Shown in pieces: positions 44,402 to 53,388 of a stretch of DNA of 64,000 bases. The notes under the pieces are model-generated. The model worked only from the letters and a program-made list of their open reading frames with translations, did not search any database and was not told the DNA's origin. The DNA is from Gammaproteobacteria bacterium. Its GTDB lineage: Bacteria > Pseudomonadota > Gammaproteobacteria > DSM-16500. The stretch's first letter is position 1. Every line of letters begins with the position of its first letter. A program made the position numbers and the translations under genes. The stretch lies in the NCBI GenBank assembly GCA_021325575.1, contig JAJPGW010000012.1, forward strand, positions 124,001-188,000, in the 5' to 3' direction.

Positions 44402-45766
44402 ATGGCCGTCGAACGCATCAAGCCGATCACCGAATATCGAGAAGCACTAAAGCGCTGTCTGACAGCGTGGGATCTGACTTTGTTAGGTGTGGGTGCAATC
44501 ATTGGCGCAGGCGTCTTTGTATTAACTGGTGTTGCAGCGGCTACCAAAGCAGGCCCTGCCGTTTCCGTGTCCTATGTTGTTGCCGGATTAGCATGTTTGT
44601 TTTCAGCATTAGCCTACGCAGAACTCGCTGCCAGTATTGGCGGCTGTGGTAGTGCTTATAGTTATTCTTATGTCGGATTCGGGCAATTTATCGCATGGGT
44701 GATAGGCTGGGATTTATTACTCGAATACACCATGAGTGTTTCGACCGTTACGATTGGCTGGTCGGGTTATGTGAATAATGCGCTGGAATCGATTGGCATT
44801 ACACTGCCTGAACGGTTTACTAAAAATCCTTTTGATGGCGGGCTTGTTGATTTGCCCGCGGTGATTATCATTGGCTTTCTTGCCATTCTCTTGTGTATTG
44901 GGTCAAAACAAAGTTCGCGTTTTAATTCGCTAATGGTTCTGATTAAATTAAGCGTGATTGCGATTTTCATTTTTATTGCTGTGCAAAATATTCAAACGAC
45001 GAATTGGCAAAACTTTTTTCCCTTTGGCTGGGAAGGCGTGATGAATGGTGCGGCACTGGTCTTTTTTGCCTATATTGGTTTTGATGCTGTTTCAACCGCT
45101 GCCGAAGAAACCATCGATCCTCAGCGCAGTTTACCCATTGGTATTATCACGTCTGTCGTTTTTTGTACTCTGATTTATATTGTTGTCGGTGTATTATTGA
45201 CGGGGATTGTTCCCTATCAAATATTGAATGTCCCGTCACCCATCGCTTCCGCCCTATTGAAAATTGGGCATCCTGTGGCAGCAGGCATTATTGCTTTGGG
45301 TGCAGTTGCAGGTCTTACCACGGTCATGTTAGTCATGTATTACGGGTTAACACGGGTGTGTCTTGCCATCACCCGCGATGGATTGCTGCCATCTTTTTTT
45401 GCTAGCATCAATGCTAAGACTCGAACCCCTGTTTTGATCATTTCGCTGAGTGGTCTCGTGATTGCAGCCATTGCTGGGTTCGTGCCTATTCATTTGGCCG
45501 CGGAACTTGTGAATATTGGTACCTTGGCTGCGTTTGCCCTGGTTTGCGGGGGGGTTATCGTATTACGTATTACGCAACCCGATCTTGAGAGGCCGTTTAG
45601 ACTTCCATTTAACCCATTAATTCCATTAGCCGGACTTTTGTTCTGCCTCTATCTCATGGTACATCTGGCCTGGATGACCTGGGCGCGATTTATTATCTGG
45701 TTTTTCATAGGGTTAGCAGTATATTTTCTATACAGTCGTAAGCATAGTTTGCTGTCCAATTATTAG
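44402..45766 (+). CDS. APC-family amino-acid permease (cationic amino acid transporter type)
   Basis: 454 residues with about 12 transmembrane helices. Seen: RCLTAWDLTLLGVGAIIGAGVFVLTG (helix 1 with the GAIIGAG substrate motif), SALAYAELAASIGGCGSAYSYSY, and FFAYIGFDAVSTAAEETIDPQRSLPIGI, which is the conserved loop of the CAT/YfnA group. Inner-membrane import of amino acids; the closest group includes branched-chain and broad-specificity members, which would suit its place beside valine and leucine breakdown genes. The frame opens with a GTG at 44393, but ATG 44402 gives the family-like start. No clear ribosome site. Confidence 0.88.
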   Translation: MAVERIKPITEYREALKRCLTAWDLTLLGVGAIIGAGVFVLTGVAAATKAGPAVSVSYVVAGLACLFSALAYAELAASIGGCGSAYSYSYVGFGQFIAWVIGWDLLLEYTMSVSTVTIGWSGYVNNALESIGITLPERFTKNPFDGGLVDLPAVIIIGFLAILLCIGSKQSSRFNSLMVLIKLSVIAIFIFIAVQNIQTTNWQNFFPFGWEGVMNGAALVFFAYIGFDAVSTAAEETIDPQRSLPIGIITSVVFCTLIYIVVGVLLTGIVPYQILNVPSPIASALLKIGHPVAAGIIALGAVAGLTTVMLVMYYGLTRVCLAITRDGLLPSFFASINAKTRTPVLIISLSGLVIAAIAGFVPIHLAAELVNIGTLAAFALVCGGVIVLRITQPDLERPFRLPFNPLIPLAGLLFCLYLMVHLAWMTWARFIIWFFIGLAVYFLYSRKHSLLSNY

Positions 45767-45842
45767 GCTTGTTTTTTGCTTAAAAATCAATTAGAATGCA
45801 CTCGCTCAGCTCATTAATTGAACTAATTATAATCAATAAACC

Positions 45843-47795
45843 ATGCAAACGAGACCAACTGAAAGTCTATGGGGACGATGCTGGTCTGGCACAACTAGCT
45901 TTTGCCGGAAAGCGGGCTCAGTTATTAAAAAAACGGTTTCGGTTGTTAAAAAAGGTGTCAAATGGGGTATCATCGTACCTAATGTTATTACAGCTGCAGT
46001 AGTAGTCTTAGCCGCCAGAAATCTTTTTAGCAATCAAAAAGCAGCAGAAGAATTATTTGAAACCCCAAATCCCAACGATGCCAATGTCTTAATTATGGCC
46101 ATTACTTTTACTGCCGGTACTGTTATCGGGACTGTACCTCGCATTTGGTCAATCATTAAATATTGTCGCGGAAACCCTACGCCCAAGAAAAAAAACACCG
46201 AAGAGATTTCAGAATCCAAGAAACCAGCTGATAATTCTCACGATCCTGTTCTTGAAACTGCCGACCAACTCGAAAATCAAGAACCTGAGGCTGATACCCC
46301 GCCTGATTCATTACCTGTCGCTGCCGATCAAATTGGAAATACCGTTGCCGAAAGCAAAGCAGAAGAGACTCAAGAATTGTTAGCAGATGACGAGGAAACC
46401 TGCTGCGAAGCCTGTGGAAATGATTATTGCTCTTGCTCTCGCCGTTGCCTTAGCTCGCATATGGCATTTTGGTTTAAACGTCTTTGTTCCACCAATATTC
46501 TTACCACTTGCATTATCGCTGGTAATCTTGGCATGGTAACCATTTTTAGAACAATTCGGGGACAATCCGCACCGGAATTTCTAAATGACGAGTCCTCTCT
46601 CGGTCAATTTTTACAGGTCATGACTTGGGTATTGCCAATTGAATTTGCGCTTAATTATCTCGCTTATAATTTAAATTTTTTAACCTATCCTAGAATTGAT
46701 AAAATGAAAGAAGCGGTGCAAACCAAGGAATATGATTTAACCGGTGCAAATTTAGCTTTTACGATGCTCTTAGCTTCACCTTGTATTTTGAGTTCCCCTT
46801 TTGGTACTTATTTTAACTTAACCTCTTCATTTGAAAATTTCGTATTTTTTAAAAACCTTTTTGAAGCCGGTATTAAACCCATTGCAATTATTTTTAGCGC
46901 AATAAATTTGCCTATTACTGCTATCATGTTATTTCCAAGCGCTCATGATTTTGTTGCCACTTTTCGTGCTGATCCTTCTAAGAGTTTTCGCGAAAGATTA
47001 GGCATGGTATTTGAAGTGCCTTACTATTATTCGGAAAGATTAGATTATTTAACCTGCGGTCTTGCTTCAAATCCTCTAAGAATAGTGTCGCGAGTTCTGA
47101 TTGTGGCAAATATTTTAGATTCTGGTTGTACTTTGCTAAACACTGAAATTGGAACGAAATGTACTTTTTATGATCTTGGATGGGGCGTTGATACAAGTGT
47201 TGATATGCACCAAAGTACAGCGCTTACTGCTTGCCCCACTGTCCTTCCAGTCAAAATATTTGCATGGGGCGCAGGATTAAGTACTCAATTTTTAATGTTT
47301 TCATTAAGTGCATACGGGGTGAAGAAATTTTGTAAAGAAATGAGTGAGCAAACACCATTCGTACTTGAAGAAGTGCTAGATGAAAAACTTCGTATGCTGC
47401 CTCCGCCGCTTAGGAAAATCGTCGCTCAATATTATTCTGATGAAAATATTCAAAAGACCAAGCCAACACAATTAAAAGGCCCGGGAAACAATTCAATGTT
47501 TGCCGAAAGCAAAAAACCTAGAGAAACGGATCGTCTTTTGGGTAATGCGAGAAATGATACCATCCCTTATGCCGCGACCGTCATCACGATCAAGCCACAG
47601 CAAAGTGCATCAGGCTCCTCTCGCAGACCTTCATTATTTCCAAATGGTAATGGCTATCAACGTCTTGACGAAGCAAAACATGCAAATGGAACTAATGGAT
47701 ATACTGTTACAGCTCCAGGGGGTCCGATCGTTGCACACAGTTCACCGGGGAGCTCTCCGAGAAGTAACTTGGGTCGCAAAAGTTCTGAGGATTAA
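45843..47795 (+). CDS. Unrecognised multi-pass membrane protein, putative effector
   Basis: 650 residues, no recognised domain. N-terminal hydrophobic pair (about 38-58 and 78-98), an acidic loop (115-185), a cysteine cluster at about 181-197 (ETCCEACGNDYCSCSRRC), then several further hydrophobic segments (210-520), and a Ser/Gly/Pro-rich tail. Two [DE]xxxLL patterns: E175-T-Q-E-L-L and E561-T-D-R-L-L. No PmrA-box-like element and no ribosome site precede the ATG, so the start is uncertain. Similar composition to the other effector candidates, but the label is only an inference. Confidence 0.5.
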   Translation: MQTRPTESLWGRCWSGTTSFCRKAGSVIKKTVSVVKKGVKWGIIVPNVITAAVVVLAARNLFSNQKAAEELFETPNPNDANVLIMAITFTAGTVIGTVPRIWSIIKYCRGNPTPKKKNTEEISESKKPADNSHDPVLETADQLENQEPEADTPPDSLPVAADQIGNTVAESKAEETQELLADDEETCCEACGNDYCSCSRRCLSSHMAFWFKRLCSTNILTTCIIAGNLGMVTIFRTIRGQSAPEFLNDESSLGQFLQVMTWVLPIEFALNYLAYNLNFLTYPRIDKMKEAVQTKEYDLTGANLAFTMLLASPCILSSPFGTYFNLTSSFENFVFFKNLFEAGIKPIAIIFSAINLPITAIMLFPSAHDFVATFRADPSKSFRERLGMVFEVPYYYSERLDYLTCGLASNPLRIVSRVLIVANILDSGCTLLNTEIGTKCTFYDLGWGVDTSVDMHQSTALTACPTVLPVKIFAWGAGLSTQFLMFSLSAYGVKKFCKEMSEQTPFVLEEVLDEKLRMLPPPLRKIVAQYYSDENIQKTKPTQLKGPGNNSMFAESKKPRETDRLLGNARNDTIPYAATVITIKPQQSASGSSRRPSLFPNGNGYQRLDEAKHANGTNGYTVTAPGGPIVAHSSPGSSPRSNLGRKSSED

Positions 47796-47907
47796 TCCCC
47801 GGATAGGTTTTACTCATGCCCGCACTCAACTGCTCGAAATCTTAGTGTACATAAATTTTTTCAATGTGCTAAAATCTCCCCCGATTATTAACACACATGA
47901 GGATCTT

Positions 47908-48540
47908 ATGCCTAAGATGAAGAAGAAAATGAAAGTTAAAAAAACGGCGGTTAAAGCTAAAAAAACAAAACCCGTAAAAAAAACCAAAGCCAAAGCAAAA
48001 ACTGTAAAAAAAGCCAAAAAAGTGGTACGTAAAAAAGCGAAAGTCCAAGCGATTCCGAAAGGCTATCATACTCTGACCCCCTATTTGATTATTGACAATG
48101 CGCGCGAAGCGATTGAGTTTTACAAAAAAGCCTTTGGCGCGAAAGAAATTTTTGTAATGGAAAAAGATGGCAAAATCGGCCATGCCGAAATGAAGTTCGG
48201 TGATTCCATGGTGATGTTGGCTGATGAATATCCGCAAATGAATGCACGCGGCCCGAAATCGATTGGTGGTTCGCCGGTTTCTATGCATTTATATATGAAA
48301 GATGTTGATCAAGTGATTAAGCAGGCTGTTGCGGCGGGTGCTACCTTGACTCATCCGGTCAGCGATAAATTTTATGGTGATCGAAGTGGTGGTGTAATCG
48401 ATCCATTTGGTCATAGCTGGCATGTGTCGACACATATTGAAGATGTTCCGCCGAAGGAATTGAAAAGACGCGCGGAAGAGTTTTGTGCGGCTCAGGGTCA
48501 GAAAGAAGAAACAGCTGAAATAGCTGAAGAAACCATGTAA
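47908..48540 (+). CDS. VOC/PhnB-like protein with Lys-rich histone-H1-like tail
   Basis: 210 residues. Residues 1-46 are almost only Lys, Ala, Val and Thr (KKMKVKKTAVKAKKTKPVKK...), a histone H1-like tail. Residues 52-190 are a vicinal-oxygen-chelate domain: YHTLTPYLIIDNAREAIEFYKKAFGA opening, GHAEMKFGDSMVMLADE, and DRSGGVIDPFGHSWHVSTH, the PhnB/glyoxalase-like pattern with DPFGH. The function of such VOC proteins is usually unknown. GAGGA lies four bases before ATG 47908. The frame is open far upstream only because it runs opposite-phase within the neighbouring gene. Convergent with the HMG-CoA lyase gene. Confidence 0.8.
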   Translation: MPKMKKKMKVKKTAVKAKKTKPVKKTKAKAKTVKKAKKVVRKKAKVQAIPKGYHTLTPYLIIDNAREAIEFYKKAFGAKEIFVMEKDGKIGHAEMKFGDSMVMLADEYPQMNARGPKSIGGSPVSMHLYMKDVDQVIKQAVAAGATLTHPVSDKFYGDRSGGVIDPFGHSWHVSTHIEDVPPKELKRRAEEFCAAQGQKEETAEIAEETM

Positions 48541-48551
48541 AAGAAGCATTT

Positions 48552-48636
48552 TGTCATCCTGAGCGAAGCGAAGGATCTACCTAAATTTTCCCTGAAGCCA
48601 ATTTTAGGAAGATCCTTCGCTTCGCTCAGGATGACA
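48552..48636. repeat. Palindromic repeat, TGTCATCCTGAGCGAAG family
   Basis: 85 bases with 27-base perfectly inverted arms (TGTCATCCTGAGCGAAGCGA...GATCT and its complement) and a 31-base centre. Lies between two convergent stop codons, where the hairpin could also end transcription. Second copy at 61299; half copy at 5164. Confidence 0.9.
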
Positions 48637-48639
48637 GCA

Positions 48640-49539
48640 TTATTTTCCACTCATCGCTTGCCCTGCTTTTGAATGAGAGGATTTATGCAAATGTTGAAGC
48701 ATATAATCCCCCGCTGCCATCAGTTTTTTCAAGTCAATGCCGGTTTTGATATTCATGCCATTTAGCATGTATAACACATCCTCGGTTGCGACATTGCCTG
48801 AGGCGCCTTTAGCATAGGGACATCCACCTAATCCAGCGACAGAACTATCTACTACAGCAATTCCTTTTTCTAATGCGACATAAATATTCGCTAGGGCTTG
48901 TCCATAAGTATCATGAAAATGCACGGCTAATTTTTCTGCGGGAATTTTCGGTAAAATGGTTTCGAGTAATTTTTTGGTTTTAAGCGGTGTACCAACACCA
49001 ATCGTGTCGCCCAATGAAATTTCATAACAACCTAACGCAATTAATTTTTCTGCGACTTTCAAAACAGCTTCGGGTGAAATTTCACCTTCATACGGGCAGC
49101 CTAATACACAAGAAATATAACCGCGCACGGGAATATTTTTTTCTTTGGCAATTGTGGTAATGTCAGCCACCCGTTGTAAACATTCCTCGACGGAGCAATT
49201 GACATTGCGTTTACAAAATTCTTCGGAAGGCGTAGAAAATACGGCAATTTCACAAACACCCGCTGCTAATGCTTTTTTTAAGCCATTCGCATTCGGAACA
49301 AATACAGGATAGGAAATTCCAGGTTTTTTCTTAATGCCTTGCAACACTTCGGTATGATCGGCAAGCTGCGGAATCCATTTCGGTGACACAAAACTGGTGA
49401 CTTCGATTGCCTTCAATCCCGTCTCAGACAAGCGATTGATAAATTCGATTTTAGTCGTCGCATCAATTGTTGTGGGCTCACTTTGCAATCCATCACGCGG
49501 ACTGACTTCCACAATTTTTACAAACGTTGGAAAGGTCAT
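48640..49539 (-). CDS. mvaB: Hydroxymethylglutaryl-CoA lyase
   Basis: 299 residues. Cleaves HMG-CoA to acetoacetate and acetyl-CoA, the last step of leucine breakdown. Seen: VEVSPRDGLQSEP (metal-binding Asp, catalytic Arg), EVTSFVSPKWIPQLAD, GCPYEGEISPE, the HFHDTYGQALAN metal histidines and the catalytic cysteine in AGLGGCPYAKGASGNVATED. Last gene of the leftward leucine operon, starting 3 bases after the liuC-type gene. Called liuE in Pseudomonas. Confidence 0.95.
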   Translation of the reverse strand: MTFPTFVKIVEVSPRDGLQSEPTTIDATTKIEFINRLSETGLKAIEVTSFVSPKWIPQLADHTEVLQGIKKKPGISYPVFVPNANGLKKALAAGVCEIAVFSTPSEEFCKRNVNCSVEECLQRVADITTIAKEKNIPVRGYISCVLGCPYEGEISPEAVLKVAEKLIALGCYEISLGDTIGVGTPLKTKKLLETILPKIPAEKLAVHFHDTYGQALANIYVALEKGIAVVDSSVAGLGGCPYAKGASGNVATEDVLYMLNGMNIKTGIDLKKLMAAGDYMLQHLHKSSHSKAGQAMSGK

Positions 49540-49542
49540 GGT

Positions 49543-50328
49543 TTATTCCCATTTTGGATTACGTTTTTCTAAAAACGCTTGCAACCCCTCTTTCGCATCA
49601 TCGGTCGTGCGCATCATGGCAAGATGCTCTACTGTATAGTATATAATTTTTTCAGAAAGTTCGCTATGCGCGACATGAGCAATTAATTTTTTGGCTTCGC
49701 GCAGGGCATTTGGACTGTTTTTTAAAAGATTTTCTGCGATCATCCAACCGGATTGCATTAATTTTTCTTCGCTAACGATATGTTGGACCAGATGAATGCG
49801 TTTGGCTTCCAGTGAATCAAATTTTTCAGCGGTTAAAAAATAATATCGAGCGACGCGTTCACCAATCGCTGCAATCACATAAGGACTGATCATGGAGGGT
49901 GTTAAACCAATTTTTGCTTCGGAAAAGCAAAAGACGGCGTTTTCTGATGCGACTGCAATGTCACAACAAGCAGTGAGTCCCAATCCTCCGCCCATGGCAC
50001 CACCTTGAATGAGTGCGATGGTCGGTTTTGGAAAATGATAAAGTTTAAAAAAAACTTCAGCTAATTGTTTCGCATCTTGAATATTTTCCTCATTCGAATT
50101 TTTTTGCGCTTTCTGCATCCAGGTGAGATCTGCGCCCGCACAAAAATGTTCGCCCGCACCTGCTAGCATCATGAGACGGATTTTTTCATCTTTGGCGGTG
50201 GTGTCGATAACACTTAACAGCTCATGAATCATTTCTTCATTCATGGCGTTGCGTTTTTCAGGACGGTTTAAAAAAACCTGTAAAATCGTATCTTTTTTCT
50301 CGATTTTTAAGGTTTTGAAATTATTCAT
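49543..50328 (-). CDS. liuC: Enoyl-CoA hydratase, probably methylglutaconyl-CoA hydratase
   Basis: 261-residue crotonase-fold enzyme. Seen: LNRPEKRNAMNEEMI opening, oxyanion-hole segments AGAGEHFCAGADLTWM and QGGAMGGGLGLTACCDIAVA, and AKIGLTPSMISPYV. In the leucine pathway it would hydrate 3-methylglutaconyl-CoA to HMG-CoA; AGADLTWM is common in that group. The assignment leans on context: it lies between the carboxylase beta subunit and HMG-CoA lyase. AAGGAACTGGC precedes the ATG. A palindromic repeat separates it from the carboxylase gene. Confidence 0.85.
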   Translation of the reverse strand: MNNFKTLKIEKKDTILQVFLNRPEKRNAMNEEMIHELLSVIDTTAKDEKIRLMMLAGAGEHFCAGADLTWMQKAQKNSNEENIQDAKQLAEVFFKLYHFPKPTIALIQGGAMGGGLGLTACCDIAVASENAVFCFSEAKIGLTPSMISPYVIAAIGERVARYYFLTAEKFDSLEAKRIHLVQHIVSEEKLMQSGWMIAENLLKNSPNALREAKKLIAHVAHSELSEKIIYYTVEHLAMMRTTDDAKEGLQAFLEKRNPKWE

Positions 50329-50350
50329 GCCAGTTCCTTGTCGTTAAACT

Positions 50351-50432
50351 CGTCATTGCGAGGAGCGCTTTTTGCGACGAAGCAATCTCTCAACAGATTG
50401 CTTCGTCGCAAAAAGCGCTCCTCGCAATGACG
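50351..50432. repeat. Palindromic repeat, GTCATTGCGAGG family, perfect hairpin
   Basis: 82 bases: two 38-base arms that are exact inverted copies (type A, CGTCATTGCGAGGAGCGC...) around a 6-base loop CTCAAC. Lies inside the leucine operon between the carboxylase and hydratase genes, so its RNA would form a very stable hairpin in the transcript. Confidence 0.95.
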
Positions 50433-50441
50433 ATCGTGACG

Positions 50442-52049
50442 TTACATTCTAAATACACCAAAATTAGTAGGTCCAATCGGCGCATTTAATGCCGCAGACA
50501 AACTCAAAATTAAAATCCTTCGGGTATCGACTGGATCAATTACACCATCATCCCACAAACGCGCACTGGAATAATACGCATGACTTTGTTTAGCATATTG
50601 CGCGAGGATGGGAGATTTTAATTTTTCTTCATCGTCCCACGACCATGGTTTGCCTAGTCGTTCTTTTTTCTCGCGTGTGACTTGAGCTAATACATTCGCA
50701 GCTTGTTCACCGCCCATGACTGCAATGCGTGCATTCGGCCACATAAATAAAAATCGGGGATCATACGCGCGGCCGCACATGGCATAATTTCCTGCGCCAT
50801 AACTGCCACCAATAATCACGGTGACTTTTGGCACATTGGCACATGCAACGGCTGTTACTAATTTTGCACCGTGTTTAGCTATGCCTTCCGCTTCGACCTT
50901 GCTGCCCACCATAAATCCAGTAATATTTTGTAAAAAAATCAGCGGAATTTTTCGTTGACAACACAGTTCGATAAATTGCGCCGCTTTTAAAGCGGATTCT
51001 GAAAATAAAATCCCATTATTTGCAATAATTCCAACGGGTATTCCCTGTAAACGCGCAAAACAGCACACGATGGTTTTTCCATATTGCGCTTTAAATTCAT
51101 CAAATTCAGAGCCATCTACAATGCGCGCAATAATTTCGCGTACATCAAAAGGATAGCGCGGATCCGCTGGAATAACGCCATAAATATCATTGATATTTAA
51201 AAGGGGTTCGCGAGGTTCTGAAAGTTCCAACGAAATTTTTTTCTTGCGATTTAAATTGGCAATCACTCGACGCGCAATTTCTAAGGCGTGCTCATCATTT
51301 TGTGCATAATGATCTGCAACGCCTGAAACACGGCAATGCACATCGGCACCGCCTAAGCTTTCAGCTGTCACGATTTCACCGGTCGCCGCTTTCACTAACG
51401 GTGGGCCAGCTAAAAATATCGTTGCTTGATTGCGTACCATAATGGATTCATCGGCCATCGCTGGCACGTATGCGCCACCCGCAGTGCACGATCCCATCAC
51501 GACCGCGACTTGCGGAATATTGGCAGCAGACATATTCGCTTGATTGAAGAAAATCCGTCCAAAATGATTTTCGTCGGGAAAGACTTCATCTTGTTTTGGT
51601 AAAAAAGCACCGCCCGAATCCACCAAATAGACGCAAGGCAAATGATTTTCAGCTGCGATCGTTTGTGCGCGTAAATGTTTTTTAACCGTCATCGGATAAT
51701 ACGTGCCACCTTTGACCGTTGCGTCGTTCGCAACAATCATGCAATCAATGCCATTGATCTTGCCAACGCCTGTGATGATGCCAGCCGCTGGAATTTCATC
51801 GTCATACATTTCAAATGCGGCAAGTTGTGATAATTCTAAAAATTCGGAACCCGGATCCAGCAATAATCGAATGCGATCGCGCGGTAATAATTTGCCGTGT
51901 TCGCGATGACGTTCGCGAGAAACTTCGTTGCCGCCTTCTTGAATGCGTGCAAGTTTTTGTTTTAAATCGTCGACAATCGCGAGCATCGCTTCTGAATTAC
52001 GTCGATAATTTTCACTGTTTGGATCAACCTGCGTTTGAAAAGCCGTCAC
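50442..52049 (-). CDS. liuB: Methylcrotonyl-CoA carboxylase, carboxyltransferase (beta) subunit
   Basis: About 535 residues. Transfers carboxyl from biotin to 3-methylcrotonyl-CoA. Seen: the carboxyltransferase N-half ([64 protein letters not shown]) and C-half ([62 protein letters not shown]). The frame is open to 52088, inside the upstream gene, but CAGGAG lies five bases before GTG 52049 and [18 protein letters not shown] matches the family N-terminus. The partner alpha subunit with biotin carboxylase and biotin is not in the window. Confidence 0.93.
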   Translation of the reverse strand: MTAFQTQVDPNSENYRRNSEAMLAIVDDLKQKLARIQEGGNEVSRERHREHGKLLPRDRIRLLLDPGSEFLELSQLAAFEMYDDEIPAAGIITGVGKINGIDCMIVANDATVKGGTYYPMTVKKHLRAQTIAAENHLPCVYLVDSGGAFLPKQDEVFPDENHFGRIFFNQANMSAANIPQVAVVMGSCTAGGAYVPAMADESIMVRNQATIFLAGPPLVKAATGEIVTAESLGGADVHCRVSGVADHYAQNDEHALEIARRVIANLNRKKKISLELSEPREPLLNINDIYGVIPADPRYPFDVREIIARIVDGSEFDEFKAQYGKTIVCCFARLQGIPVGIIANNGILFSESALKAAQFIELCCQRKIPLIFLQNITGFMVGSKVEAEGIAKHGAKLVTAVACANVPKVTVIIGGSYGAGNYAMCGRAYDPRFLFMWPNARIAVMGGEQAANVLAQVTREKKERLGKPWSWDDEEKLKSPILAQYAKQSHAYYSSARLWDDGVIDPVDTRRILILSLSAALNAPIGPTNFGVFRM

Positions 52050-52068
52050 GGTAGCTCCTGGAATTTTT

Positions 52069-53241
52069 TCACGATGATTTAGTATCATTAAATAATTCTC
52101 GTCCTATTAACATGCGTCGAATTTCTGAGGTGCCTGCGCCAATTTCATAAAGTTTGGCATCGCGCAATAACCTGCCGGTGGAAAATTCATTAATGTAGCC
52201 GTTGCCGCCTAGACACTGAATCGCTTGTAAAGCCATTTGCGTTGCGTTTTCAGAAGTAAATAGAATGAGCGCAGCGGAATCTTTTCGTGATAATTTATTT
52301 TTATCAGCCGATTTGGCAGCCGCATATAAAAAAGAACGGGATGACATCAAGGAAACATACATATCGGCAATTTTGGCTTGCATTAATTCGAATTCGCCGA
52401 TGGGTTTGCCAAATTGTTTGCGTTCATGCACATAAGGTAAAACCACATCCATGCAAGCTTGCATGATGCCGACGGGGCCTGCCGCTAAAATTAATCGTTC
52501 CAGATTTAAGCCGTGCATTAAAACAGTTGTGCCGTGATTCACTTTTCCTAAAATATTTTCTTCGGGCACTTTGCAATTTTCAAAAATAAGTTCGCAGGTG
52601 TTAGAACCGCGCATGCCTAATTTATCGAGTTTTTGTGCGGTGGAAAATCCTTGGAAATTTTTTTCGATGATAAATGCAGTAATGCCTTTTGAGCCGGCGG
52701 TTTTATCGGTTTTAGCATAGACGACTAAAACATCGGCATCGGGACCATTGGTGATCCACATTTTTGTGCCATTTAAAATGTAATGTTTGTCTTTTTTTTC
52801 AGCGCGCAGTTGCATGCTCATGACATCGGACCCGGCGTTAGCTTCACTCATCGCGAGTGCGCCGACAAATTCACCCGTGCATAATTTTGGTAAATATTTT
52901 AATTTTTGTTCTCGTGTGCCATTTAAGTTGATTTGGTTCATGCAAAGATTAGAATGGGCGCCGTAACTTAAACCAACGGATGCGGACGCTCGGCTGATCT
53001 CTTCCATGACAACCACATGTTCGAGATAACCTAAACCACTGCCTCCGAATTCTTCTGGTATCGTGATGCCTAAAAATCCCAACGCGCCCATTTTTTTCCA
53101 GAGAGCGTGGGGAAATTTATTTTCATGATCGATATGAGCGGCAAATGGTGCAATTTCATTTTGAGCAAAGTGGTGGACAGCGTCACGCAGCATATCTGCT
53201 GTTTCGCCGAGCTGAAAATCCAATTCGTGATACGAGGTCAC
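52069..53241 (-). CDS. liuA: Isovaleryl-CoA dehydrogenase
   Basis: About 390 residues. FAD enzyme oxidising isovaleryl-CoA to 3-methylcrotonyl-CoA in leucine breakdown. Seen: [51 protein letters not shown] (the isovaleryl type), [44 protein letters not shown] and [11 protein letters not shown]. An ATG at 53286 is also possible, but GAGGAG six bases before GTG 53241 gives the start expected from LiuA proteins. First gene of the leucine operon, followed by the carboxylase gene. Confidence 0.94.
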   Translation of the reverse strand: MTSYHELDFQLGETADMLRDAVHHFAQNEIAPFAAHIDHENKFPHALWKKMGALGFLGITIPEEFGGSGLGYLEHVVVMEEISRASASVGLSYGAHSNLCMNQINLNGTREQKLKYLPKLCTGEFVGALAMSEANAGSDVMSMQLRAEKKDKHYILNGTKMWITNGPDADVLVVYAKTDKTAGSKGITAFIIEKNFQGFSTAQKLDKLGMRGSNTCELIFENCKVPEENILGKVNHGTTVLMHGLNLERLILAAGPVGIMQACMDVVLPYVHERKQFGKPIGEFELMQAKIADMYVSLMSSRSFLYAAAKSADKNKLSRKDSAALILFTSENATQMALQAIQCLGGNGYINEFSTGRLLRDAKLYEIGAGTSEIRRMLIGRELFNDTKSS

Positions 53242-53308
53242 AAGAGTCTCCTCTTTTTTTCGCACGGGCGGTTTGCAGAAATCCATTTAAACATTCCTTA
53301 TTTCCTAG

Positions 53309-53387
53309 CGTCATTGCGAGCCGCCGTCAGGCGGCGAAGCAATCTCAAAAAGATTGCTTCGTCGTAAAAAACACTCCTCGCAATGAC
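53309..53387. repeat. Palindromic repeat, GTCATTGCGAGG family, mixed arms
   Basis: 79 bases. Left arm CGTCATTGCGAGCCGCCGTC (type C, which has its own GCCGCC/GGCGGC mini-hairpin); right arm ATTGCTTCGTCGTAAAAAAC...CCTCGCAATGAC (a decayed type A). Lies between the dehydrogenase E2 and isovaleryl-CoA dehydrogenase genes. Confidence 0.85.
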
Positions 53388-53388
53388 A

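Noticed and set aside
47500-47907. N-terminal extension of the VOC reading frame (open from 47500)
   Set aside because: It overlaps the coding end of the membrane protein gene in another frame; ATG 47908 has a good ribosome site and starts the Lys-rich tail.
47826-48288. Phe-rich antisense frames opposite the VOC gene
   Set aside because: Composition is the complement of the Lys-rich tail; no independent support.
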